Shown: positions 1 through 4,592, numbered from the stretch's first letter. The stretch: DNA of 5,646 nt from an uncultured Emergencia sp. (GCA_902476665.1 CABSEO010000155.1:1-5646); one strand, 5' to 3'. Notes: generated by a model from the sequence alone, not told the origin. Numbers and translations are program-made.

Positions 1-1
1 T

Positions 2-262
2 AGCCATAAAGGAGTAATTCCTGCCTTGGAGTACGCTAAACATTTGTTTCCGGATGAAAAGATCACAGGACTTGTCGCTGGAATGCATCTGTTTGGCGCT
101 GACGGACAGATGCGGCAGAAAGTTGTGGAACGGATAGTTTCAGAAAAACTGGATATGGTTATGCCGGTGCATTGTACAGGGATAGAGGCTATCTGTATGC
201 TGAAGAATGCTCTGGGAAACCGGTGTATTGTGGCGACCGCAGGAGATACTTACAGGTTTTAA
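2..262 (+). CDS. C-terminal part of an MBL-fold metallo-hydrolase (dihydropterin/RFA-P synthase-like family), 5' end outside window
   Basis: The reading frame is open from base 2 to the TAA at 260-262 and gives the last 86 residues. The fragment begins SHKGV, the usual motif after a metal-binding cysteine/histidine region in this branch of metallo-beta-lactamase-fold enzymes. It continues with AGMHLFGA and ends with MPVHCTGIEA and a final ATAGDTYRF. The His of PVHCTG is at the position of the last metal ligand, and the GMHL and CHCTG-like motifs are typical of COG1237 proteins, related to 7,8-dihydropterin-6-methyl-4-(beta-D-ribofuranosyl)aminobenzene-5'-phosphate synthase. In bacteria the true substrate is usually unknown, so no pathway is assigned. 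The protein is probably soluble and cytoplasmic. recX starts 2 nt after its stop, so the two are very likely co-transcribed. The family call is fairly sure; the specific function is not. Confidence 0.8.
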   Translation, partial: SHKGVIPALEYAKHLFPDEKITGLVAGMHLFGADGQMRQKVVERIVSEKLDMVMPVHCTGIEAICMLKNALGNRCIVATAGDTYRF

Positions 263-264
263 AG

Positions 265-744
265 ATGAGAAACAGCATTGAAGAAACAGCTCTTCGTTAT
301 TTGTCCTTTCGCATGAGAACTTTGCATGAGATGAAAAAGTATCTTGGAGAAAAAGGGTTTTCTGAGGAAGAGATCGAAACTTTGATAAAAAAATATGAAC
401 AGTCCGGTTATCTGGACGATGAGGAGTATTGCCGGCAGTATATCCGATACGGGTTGAAAAAGGGAAAAAGCAGAAAACGGATTCATTATGAACTGTGTCA
501 AAAAGGCGTGGACGTATCTGTCGCAGAAAATTCCTTTGAGGATTTTCTGGAAGAAGAAGCTCCGGATTATGATGAAAAGAGTCGTGCTCTTTCAGAGGCG
601 GAAAAGGTGATTCGCGCTGCGGGACAGCCTTTGACGGAAAAACTTCTTGGACGTGCTGCCCGAAGGCTGCAGTCTAAAGGCTACAGCAGTGATGTGATTT
701 ATAGTGTCCTCAGAGAGTTGAGGAAATCAGACAGAGAAGGGTAG
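265..744 (+). CDS. recX: Regulatory protein RecX
   Basis: This gene encodes 159 residues, a normal length for RecX, which binds RecA filaments and modulates recombinase and SOS co-protease activity in the cytoplasm. The N-terminal part (about 5-50) contains the first three-helix repeat, with ALRYLSFRMRT and a helix ending GYLDD. The core signature at about 48-82 (GYLDDEEYCRQYI, then KKGKSRKRIHYELCQKGVD) is the conserved RecX motif, and a third repeat fills 105-153 (KLLGRAARRLQSKGYSSDVI). The frame is open upstream to 172, but that extension lies inside the MBL-hydrolase gene and does not look like RecX, so the ATG at 265 was chosen. It has no strong Shine-Dalgarno at normal spacing (AGGAG at 241-245 is too far). 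With a gap of 2 nt after the previous stop, translational coupling is likely. recA is not in the window, so regulation in cis with recA is not indicated. Confidence 0.92.
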   Translation: MRNSIEETALRYLSFRMRTLHEMKKYLGEKGFSEEEIETLIKKYEQSGYLDDEEYCRQYIRYGLKKGKSRKRIHYELCQKGVDVSVAENSFEDFLEEEAPDYDEKSRALSEAEKVIRAAGQPLTEKLLGRAARRLQSKGYSSDVIYSVLRELRKSDREG

Positions 745-754
745 TGAGAAGTGG

Positions 755-1444
755 ATGAGCAGAACGGAAAGAACTGAACTCCTGATCGGTGCAGAAGGTC
801 TGGAGAAGCTGAGAAAAGCAAAAATACTGATTTTCGGTGTGGGCGGTGTAGGAGGCTATGTCTGCGAGGCTCTGGCAAGAGCGGGCATCGGAACAATTCA
901 TATTGTGGATAATGACACGGTTTCAGAAAGCAATCTGAATCGGCAGATTATAGCCACTTGTCATACTGTTGGAAAACTGAAGACTCAGGTGATGGCTGAG
1001 AGAATTCTGTCTATTAATCCTGAATGCAGCGTAAGGCGGTACGACTGTTTCTATCTGCCAGACACGTCAGACGCAGAGGGATTCTACTTTGAGCAATATG
1101 ATTATGTGATAGATGCTATCGATACCACTTCTGCAAAAATCGATATTATTACCCGGTGCAAGAATGCGGGAATCCCGGTGATTTCGTCTATGGGAACGGG
1201 TAACAAGCTGGATCCGTCTCGCTTTGAAATTGCAGATATCAGTAAGACCAGTGTGTGCCCGCTGGCCAAGGTGGTGCGCAGAGAATTGAGAAATCGTGGA
1301 ATTCATGGGGTAAAAGTGCTGTTCTCAAGGGAGAAACCCATAAAAACAGGAAGCCGTATTCCGGGCAGCATCAGCTATGTTCCGTCCGTGGCCGGCCTTC
1401 TCATTGGCGGAGAAGTTATCAGAGATTTGCTGAAAGAGAAATAG
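755..1444 (+). CDS. tcdA: tRNA threonylcarbamoyladenosine dehydratase (TcdA/YgdL, ThiF-E1 fold)
   Basis: The 229-residue protein belongs to the ThiF/MoeB/E1 superfamily. It carries the Rossmann ATP-binding motif GVGGVGG (28-34), the acidic strand end and SNLNRQ segment (52-64, VDNDTVSESNLNRQ), and the VIDAIDT motif (118-124). SMGTGNKLDPSRFEIADI (145-162), CPLAKVVRREL (168-178) and PGSISYVPSVAG (204-214) are characteristic of TcdA/CsdL rather than of ThiF or MoeB. The family uses ATP to dehydrate t6A37 to the cyclic form ct6A in tRNAs that read ANN codons. It is somewhat shorter than the E. coli protein, mainly at the C-terminus, as is common in Firmicutes. The ATG at 755 lies 10 nt after the recX stop, with a modest purine-rich GTGAGAAG just upstream. 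It is probably the last gene of the operon, since a palindrome follows 6 nt later. Confidence 0.92.
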   Translation: MSRTERTELLIGAEGLEKLRKAKILIFGVGGVGGYVCEALARAGIGTIHIVDNDTVSESNLNRQIIATCHTVGKLKTQVMAERILSINPECSVRRYDCFYLPDTSDAEGFYFEQYDYVIDAIDTTSAKIDIITRCKNAGIPVISSMGTGNKLDPSRFEIADISKTSVCPLAKVVRRELRNRGIHGVKVLFSREKPIKTGSRIPGSISYVPSVAGLLIGGEVIRDLLKEK

Positions 1445-1450
1445 AATGAT

Positions 1451-1475
1451 AAGATATATTGTGACAATATATCTT
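1451..1475 (+). terminator. 25-nt AT-rich palindrome after tcdA, possible terminator or operator
   Basis: The sequence from 1451 to 1475 is a perfect inverted repeat around base 1463: AAGATATATTG (1451-1461) pairs with CAATATATCTT (1465-1475), leaving a 3-nt loop. It lies 6 nt after the tcdA stop codon. As an RNA hairpin it has an 11-bp, almost all A-U stem, and the following CTTCTTCC is a poor U-tract, so it would be a weak intrinsic terminator. The near-perfect symmetry also suits a DNA operator for a dimeric repressor ahead of the aquaporin promoter. The symmetry is seen directly; both functions are inference. Confidence 0.45.
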
Positions 1476-1518
1476 CTTCCAGTGTTTTGAAAAATTTAAC
1501 AGAAACAACATATTGGGC

Positions 1519-1527
1519 TGATAGAAT
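1519..1527 (+). promoter_or_regulatory. Candidate extended -10 promoter of the aquaporin gene
   Basis: TGATAGAAT at 1519-1527 is an extended -10 element: a TGn motif followed by TAGAAT, five of six matches to TATAAT. No good -35 lies 16-18 bp upstream, which is tolerated by extended -10 promoters. Transcription would start near 1534, giving a leader of about 65 nt. An alternative is TTGAAA (1487-1492) with CATATT (1509-1514) at 16-bp spacing. Either would make the aquaporin gene its own transcription unit. Confidence 0.4.
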
Positions 1528-1553
1528 AGAAACTGTTGTAAATACTACAGATA

Positions 1554-1587
1554 GTACGAAAGAAATCTGTATGGGGCTCTTTCGTGC
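1554..1587 (+). promoter_or_regulatory. 5'-UTR hairpin just upstream of the aquaporin Shine-Dalgarno
   Basis: GTACGAAAGA (1554-1563) pairs with TCTTTCGTGC (1578-1587). This gives 10 pairs, nine Watson-Crick and one G-U, around a 14-nt loop. The stem ends 2 nt before the AGGAGG at 1590-1595. It could shape ribosome access or mRNA stability. No known riboswitch consensus was recognised. Confidence 0.4.
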
Positions 1588-1599
1588 GCAGGAGGCATT

Positions 1600-2541
1600 A
1601 TGAGAAAATATACAGCGGAATTTATTGGAACAGCCCTTTTAGTATTTTTTGGATGTGGCACTGCAGTAGCTGCCACTGCTTTACTTGGGGCTATGGGAAT
1701 GCTGGCAGCGGCATTCTGTACCTTGACGGTGGCAGTATCTTTCGGACTTGCAGTCACTGTACTGACTGTGGCATTCGGTAAAATTTCAGGAGGACACTTG
1801 AATCCCGCTATTAGCTTAGCGTTGTGGGTCAGTGGCAGAATGTCTGTTAAAGACTGCATTTTCTATATGATTGCACAGTTTTTAGGTGGTATCGGAGGTG
1901 CAGCGCTGCTGATGGTACTGGTGGGAGGAAGAACTTCTCTTGCTGCCAACGGCTATGACTCCTTAAGTACTTTTGGCTGTGCCATGTGGGCAGTTGCTCT
2001 GATTGAGGTTCTGATTACCTTCACACTGATCTGGACAGTGCTTGCTGTTCGTGAGGGCAAAGAGTTTAAGCCGGTGCAGGCCGTGTATACCGGTCTTGCC
2101 ATGACTGTAGTCTATCTGTTTGCATATCCTTTTACGGGAGCTTCTGCAAATCCTGCAAGATCCTTGGGACCGGCGATTTTTCAGGAAGGAGATGCTCTGA
2201 GCCAGGTGTGGCTTTTCATTGTCGCACCGATTGCAGGCGCTTTGATTGCTGCAGTTTTGTATAAACTGCTGACGGGTGAGAAAAAGACAAAGGAAACAGA
2301 TTCAGAGAAAAAAGGCGAAGCATTAAAGGAACGAATGCGTTTCGGTAAGAAAAAAGAAAATAGGGAAATCAAGAAAACAGAGAATGAAACCAGGCCTGAA
2401 ACCGAAAAATCTGAAAGCATACCGGAACCGTCAGACGACAAATTGGAAGAGCAAGATTCAAAGTCGCCGGACAATTTCTGCGAAGTGGAAAACGAAGTTT
2501 CGCAGAAACAGGAGTCCGATTCCCCAGATACTGATAACTGA
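1600..2541 (+). CDS. Aquaporin (MIP family channel) with long charged C-terminal tail
   Basis: The protein has 313 residues. Residues 1-226 form a complete MIP channel with six predicted membrane helices (about 5-27, 35-59, 84-109, 126-150, 158-178, 203-225). Two re-entrant half-helices carry the NPA motifs GGHLNPA (68-70 within it) and SANPARSLGPAIF (NPA 184-186, Arg187). The family conducts water, and sometimes glycerol or other small neutral solutes, across the cytoplasmic membrane. By position relative to the NPA motifs, the selectivity filter is Phe48, Tyr172, Ala181 and Arg187. It therefore lacks the AqpZ histidine and is closer in pattern to archaeal AqpM (Phe/Ile/Ser/Arg) than to GlpF. 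Residues 227-313 form an odd, probably disordered cytoplasmic tail rich in Lys/Glu/Asp/Ser; typical bacterial aquaporins end near residue 230-250. The ATG at 1600 follows AGGAGG (1590-1595) with a short 4-nt gap. The gene has its own candidate promoter and terminator. The substrate is not decided by sequence. Confidence 0.93.
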   Translation: MRKYTAEFIGTALLVFFGCGTAVAATALLGAMGMLAAAFCTLTVAVSFGLAVTVLTVAFGKISGGHLNPAISLALWVSGRMSVKDCIFYMIAQFLGGIGGAALLMVLVGGRTSLAANGYDSLSTFGCAMWAVALIEVLITFTLIWTVLAVREGKEFKPVQAVYTGLAMTVVYLFAYPFTGASANPARSLGPAIFQEGDALSQVWLFIVAPIAGALIAAVLYKLLTGEKKTKETDSEKKGEALKERMRFGKKKENREIKKTENETRPETEKSESIPEPSDDKLEEQDSKSPDNFCEVENEVSQKQESDSPDTDN

Positions 2542-2570
2542 TCTGAAATAAACATTTAACTATTTTACAA

Positions 2571-2632
2571 AGATACGTATAAGCGCGGGTGACAAAAATG
2601 AGTCGCCGAATCTTATACGTATTTACTTTTTT
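2571..2632 (+). terminator. Long-stem intrinsic terminator candidate after the aquaporin gene
   Basis: ATACGTATAAG (2573-2583) pairs perfectly with CTTATACGTAT (2612-2622), and two more pairs (one G-U) extend it to 2571/2624. Inside the loop, GGTGAC (2588-2593) can pair with GTCGCC (2602-2607) to form a second, inner stem. TTTACTTTTTT follows, with T6 at 2627-2632. The hairpin starts 29 nt after the stop codon, so termination of the aquaporin transcript is the likely role. The inner stem and the 5-nt delay before the T6 make it less standard. Confidence 0.65.
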
Positions 2633-2758
2633 GCCGTTTTTATATTTAATCTGCTGTGATGTCCTAATGGAAATATCCTGCATATTCTGCTCTGTCATTT
2701 TTTGCATATAAAACAGTTGGAATAAATGAAACGGTACAATTATATAAAACCCAGTATA
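2633..2758 (+). other. Intergenic AT-rich stretch, no gene seen
   Basis: This is the first part of the gene-free gap between the aquaporin terminator and the lipoprotein promoter. No plausible ORF with a ribosome binding site is present on either strand. It contains TTTAATCTGC at 2645-2654, repeated exactly at 2811-2820, and two copies of TGCATAT near 2680 and 2703. A weak alternative promoter, TTGGAA (2717-2722) with TATATA (2741-2746) at 18-bp spacing, can be drawn but is less convincing than the TTGACA promoter that follows. Confidence 0.5.
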
Positions 2759-2787
2759 TTGACATGCTAAAAGTAAAATAGCACAAT
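2759..2787 (+). promoter_or_regulatory. Candidate promoter of the lipoprotein gene, with an inverted repeat in its spacer
   Basis: A perfect -35 TTGACA (2759-2764) is followed 17 bp later by CACAAT (2782-2787), four of six matches to the -10 consensus. Transcription would start near 2794. The spacer carries TGCTA (2765-2769) and TAGCA (2779-2783), an inverted repeat that could be an operator for a dimeric repressor. The -35 is strong and the -10 is weak, so the call is moderate. Confidence 0.5.
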
Positions 2788-2793
2788 ACAAAA

Positions 2794-2915
2794 AACTGAA
2801 AATTATGATTTTTAATCTGCGATATGATGCATTCATGCAGCAGGTGGTGAAGGAGGAACGGTAACGCAAAACGGTAAAAATATTCAGGAACCAGTTGTAT
2901 ATGGGAGGGGTACTA
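2794..2915 (+). promoter_or_regulatory. Structured 5' leader of the lipoprotein gene with an orphan Shine-Dalgarno-like site
   Basis: The predicted leader is about 120 nt. CTGC (2817-2820) pairs with GCAG (2837-2840) and, after a 3-nt bulge, ATGA (2824-2827) pairs with TCAT (2833-2836) around the loop TGCAT. GAAGGAGG at 2849-2856 is a near-perfect ribosome binding sequence, yet no ATG, GTG or TTG lies at usable distance. AACGGTAA occurs twice right after it (2857-2864 and 2870-2877). The real ribosome site is GGGAGGGG at 2903-2910, 5 nt before the ATG at 2916. I do not recognise a known riboswitch class. Confidence 0.35.
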
Positions 2916-3551
2916 ATGAAACATAATATGCTTACGCTGAAAAACATATTTATGGCAGTCTGTAGTTTTGTCATGATTTTCTGCCTGTTTTTGTCTATTA
3001 GTGGATGTTCACAGGCGAATGAAGAGAAGGACGGCAGTCAACTTGATGAAAATGGTCTTTTCGTCAGTGAAGACATGAGCTACAGTGAATTAAAGGAATA
3101 TTACAGTCGAGATAAAGAGATTTCTCTTAATGATGCGGAAGGAAAACTGGCTCAGATGGATATTACCGGAGAAGATGATGCAACATACAGGGTTGCAGTG
3201 CAGAAGGTTGAAGGCAGTGAGAAATATGAGCCTTGTATCGAATTTTATCTGATATCTTCCGGAGATGAAGATAGCCGGCACATTGAAAGGATTCATGGCG
3301 CAGCAGTAACTGTTACTACGGATCAGGATGAAGCTGTTTTTCTTGGAGATCTTGCCTGCTGGCTGAGAGAGAATAACAAAATCGAGTACAGTCTGAACGG
3401 AGATTTTTATGAAGCGGATAAGATAAAAGAAGCTGTAGTGTGTGAAGTAGAATACAGCAGAACAAAAGCGCAGCTTCATTACCTGACAACGGCAGAGGTG
3501 AACAATAAAGATGCCGAATATATCGATGCACATGAATTTATCATGTTGTAA
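2916..3551 (+). CDS. Putative lipoprotein of unknown function
   Basis: The gene encodes 211 residues. The N-terminus has a basic start (MKHNMLTLKN), a hydrophobic stretch (about 11-28) and the lipobox ISGC, with Cys31 as the predicted lipidated residue. The protein should thus be exported and anchored to the outer face of the cytoplasmic membrane. The mature part starts with an acidic linker (31-60). A likely beta-rich domain from about 85 to 190 follows, containing YRVAVQKVEG, PCIEFYLISS, DLACWLRENNKIEYSLNGDFY and ACEVEY-like strands (Val174-Tyr180). I cannot name a family or activity. The ATG at 2916 is chosen because GGGAGGGG lies 5 nt before it and it puts the signal peptide at the N-terminus. 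A TTG at 2895 in the same frame only adds seven unsupported residues. Promoter upstream and hairpin downstream indicate a monocistronic unit. A link to the two-component system downstream is possible but unproven. Confidence 0.85.
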   Translation: MKHNMLTLKNIFMAVCSFVMIFCLFLSISGCSQANEEKDGSQLDENGLFVSEDMSYSELKEYYSRDKEISLNDAEGKLAQMDITGEDDATYRVAVQKVEGSEKYEPCIEFYLISSGDEDSRHIERIHGAAVTVTTDQDEAVFLGDLACWLRENNKIEYSLNGDFYEADKIKEAVVCEVEYSRTKAQLHYLTTAEVNNKDAEYIDAHEFIML

Positions 3552-3608
3552 CAGGACAGGCATATATAAAGAGATGGCAGATACAGTTGGATTCAGTTGA
3601 AAACTGTT

Positions 3609-3650
3609 TGAATTATGGGCAGGATTTGTTCCTGTCCATAATTTATATTA
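3609..3650 (+). terminator. Strong hairpin, probable terminator of the lipoprotein gene
   Basis: AATTATGGGCAGGA (3611-3624) pairs with TCCTGTCCATAATT (3630-3643), 14 pairs with a single G-U, around the 5-nt loop TTTGT. Two further pairs extend the stem to 3609/3645. The tail TATATTATA is U-rich but not a clean U-run. It lies about 60 nt after the stop codon and separates this gene from the signalling operon. It is nearly symmetric, so it may act in both directions. A smaller hairpin, CAGTT-GAA-AACTG (3594-3606), sits just upstream. Confidence 0.65.
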
Positions 3651-3756
3651 TACCGGTACGGCATTTTACATAACAGAGATTTCTGATGACGGACCTGGAC
3701 TGAAACCGGGCAGATAAAAAACAGACAGGCACCAAGCTCTGCAGACGTGCATTACA
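3651..3756 (+). other. Intergenic stretch upstream of the signalling operon, no gene seen
   Basis: This is part of the gap of about 370 bases between the lipoprotein gene and the DUF4342-like gene. It holds only the 8-bp palindrome TACCGGTA (3651-3658) and no convincing ORF, promoter or RNA. The remainder of the gap, from 3757, carries the control region described in separate entries. Confidence 0.5.
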
Positions 3757-3785
3757 TTGAATTTATCTCTTTCTCGTGGTATGAT
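3757..3785 (+). promoter_or_regulatory. Candidate main promoter (P1) of the signalling operon
   Basis: TTGAAT (3757-3762) and TATGAT (3780-3785) are separated by 17 bp. The -10 differs from consensus at one base and is preceded by TG at 3777-3778, making an extended -10 (TGGTATGAT). This is the best sigma-A-type promoter in the window. Transcription would start near 3792, at the left arm of the inverted repeat 3791-3815, leaving a leader of about 135 nt before the first gene. Confidence 0.6.
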
Positions 3786-3790
3786 AAACG

Positions 3791-3815
3791 GCAGAAAGAA
3801 AAGAGAACTTTCTGC
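3791..3815 (+). repeat. Inverted repeat at the predicted 5' end of the P1 transcript
   Basis: GCAGAAAG (3791-3798) pairs perfectly with CTTTCTGC (3808-3815) across a 9-nt A/G loop. The arms are flanked by AAACG on both sides (3786-3790 and 3816-3820). GGCAGAAA (3790-3797) can also pair with TTTCTGCC at 3839-3846, so two alternative foldings exist. It may be an RNA 5'-end stabilising hairpin, an operator, or part of a leader switch. Confidence 0.4.
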
Positions 3816-3819
3816 AAAC

Positions 3820-3842
3820 GTTAATCTGATTTTAATCTTTTC
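3820..3842 (+). promoter_or_regulatory. 11-bp-spaced direct repeat, likely OmpR/PhoB-family regulator site
   Basis: TTAATCT occurs at 3821-3827 and again at 3832-3838, exactly 11 bp apart. Written as GTTAA-N6-TTTAA (3820-3835), it resembles the GTTAA-N6-GTTAA site of the staphylococcal OmpR-family regulator SaeR. Direct repeats with one helical turn between half-sites are the normal target of this class, and such a regulator is encoded downstream at 4593. Autoregulation is therefore the simplest inference. The site lies downstream of P1 and upstream of the P2 -10 element. Confidence 0.45.
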
Positions 3843-3866
3843 TGCCTTTTTCTTTCATCTTGCGCA

Positions 3867-3872
3867 TATAAG
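3867..3872 (+). promoter_or_regulatory. Candidate -10 element of a second promoter (P2)
   Basis: TATAAG matches five of six bases of the -10 consensus. The region 17-18 bp upstream has no -35-like sequence, but the 11-bp direct repeat ends about 24-28 bp before it, which suits an activator-dependent promoter. Transcription would begin near 3879. That would exclude or nearly exclude use of the AAAAGGGA ribosome site at 3883 and favour the ATG at 3926. Confidence 0.3.
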
Positions 3873-3925
3873 ATGTAGTTACAAAAGGGAATTTGATGAG
3901 ATTAAAATCAGAAAGGAATGAAATC

Positions 3926-4561
3926 ATGACGAAACTTGAAAAGGTAGAAAAAATTATTGAGAAGACAGGTGTAAGCTACGAGGATGCCAGTGAGGCCTTG
4001 TCTCAGGCCGGGGATGACATTCTGGATGCGATTGTGTTTCTGGAGAGAAAAGGCAAAGTAAAAGGACCGTCTAAGAGTGTATTTTCCACCAAAGCGGAGG
4101 ATACCAGTGAGGCTTTTCAGCAGGCTGCAAAAACCTACGATGTTAAGGACGAGAAATTTAGCAATATTCTGGTTCGCGTTCTAAAATGGTGCGGACGGAT
4201 TATAAAAAAAGGATGTGAGAATTTTTTTATCATTAAAAAGCATGGCGAAGAGATTATCAATGCGCCGGTTATTGTATTAGTGATGCTGCTTATTTTTGCA
4301 TTCTGGGTAACCGTTCCTGTTCTTATCGCCGGACTCTTCTTCGGCTGCAGATATTCTTTCAGTGGAGATATCACCGGGAAAGTAGACGTAAATAAAGCCT
4401 GTGACAAAGCTGCTGAAGCAGCAGAAAATGTAAAGCAGGAGTTTGTCAAAGCTGCCCGGGAGGACAAGGCTGTCCGCAGTAAAACAGACTGTACGTCAGC
4501 CTCTGTTCAGGACGGAAACAAAAACATAATAAACAGCGGGAAACCGGAAGAGGATTGCTGA
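3926..4561 (+). CDS. UBA-like domain membrane protein, DUF4342-type
   Basis: The protein has 211 residues from the ATG at 3926. Residues 1-44 (KLEKVEKIIEKTGVSYEDAS, then DDILDAIVFLERKGK) form a UBA-like three-helix domain with the GVSYEDA loop, as in EF-Ts and DUF4342 proteins. A polar linker (45-75) and an amphipathic region FSNILVRVLKWCGRIIKKGCENFFIIKK (78-105) follow. One long hydrophobic segment comes next (about 112-140, containing NAPVIVLVM and PVLIAGLFFG), then a charged tail with an Ala/Lys/Glu helix (153-180). The basic GRIIKKG part and the membrane segment match the usual DUF4342 layout. Single-pass topology with the UBA-like part in the cytoplasm is inferred. The ATG at 3926 has AAAGGA 8 nt upstream and puts the conserved LEKVEKI at the N-terminus. 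An in-frame ATG at 3896 with AAAAGGGA is a credible alternative (10 extra residues). The role is unknown. It is 31 nt from the response regulator gene and likely in its operon. Confidence 0.85.
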   Translation: MTKLEKVEKIIEKTGVSYEDASEALSQAGDDILDAIVFLERKGKVKGPSKSVFSTKAEDTSEAFQQAAKTYDVKDEKFSNILVRVLKWCGRIIKKGCENFFIIKKHGEEIINAPVIVLVMLLIFAFWVTVPVLIAGLFFGCRYSFSGDITGKVDVNKACDKAAEAAENVKQEFVKAAREDKAVRSKTDCTSASVQDGNKNIINSGKPEEDC

Positions 4562-4592
4562 TGACCTGTTAACACCATAAAGGAGAATATCT

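Noticed and set aside
172..264. N-terminal extension of RecX
   Set aside because: The 31 extra codons lie inside the MBL-hydrolase gene in another frame and do not resemble RecX; normal RecX length is reached from the ATG at 265.
1571..1603. A 10-codon upstream frame whose stop overlaps the aquaporin ATG
   Set aside because: The stop/start overlap is suggestive of a leader peptide, but no proper ribosome site precedes it and its start lies in the loop of the 5'-UTR hairpin; chance is likelier.
2571..2632. Purine, fluoride, guanidine or c-di-GMP riboswitch at the ATACGTATAAG hairpin
   Set aside because: The conserved core sequences of those classes are absent, and the position after a stop codon with a following T-tract fits a terminator better.
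2835..2864. A 9-codon small frame (MQQVVKEER) in the lipoprotein leader
   Set aside because: It overlaps the unused Shine-Dalgarno sequence rather than being preceded by one, and is too short to judge.
2369..2974. A 201-codon open frame on the minus strand across the aquaporin-lipoprotein gap
   Set aside because: It runs antisense through the aquaporin tail, the terminator hairpin and the lipoprotein signal peptide, has no good ribosome site at its start, and its translation looks like no protein family. The AT-rich sequence explains the lack of stops.
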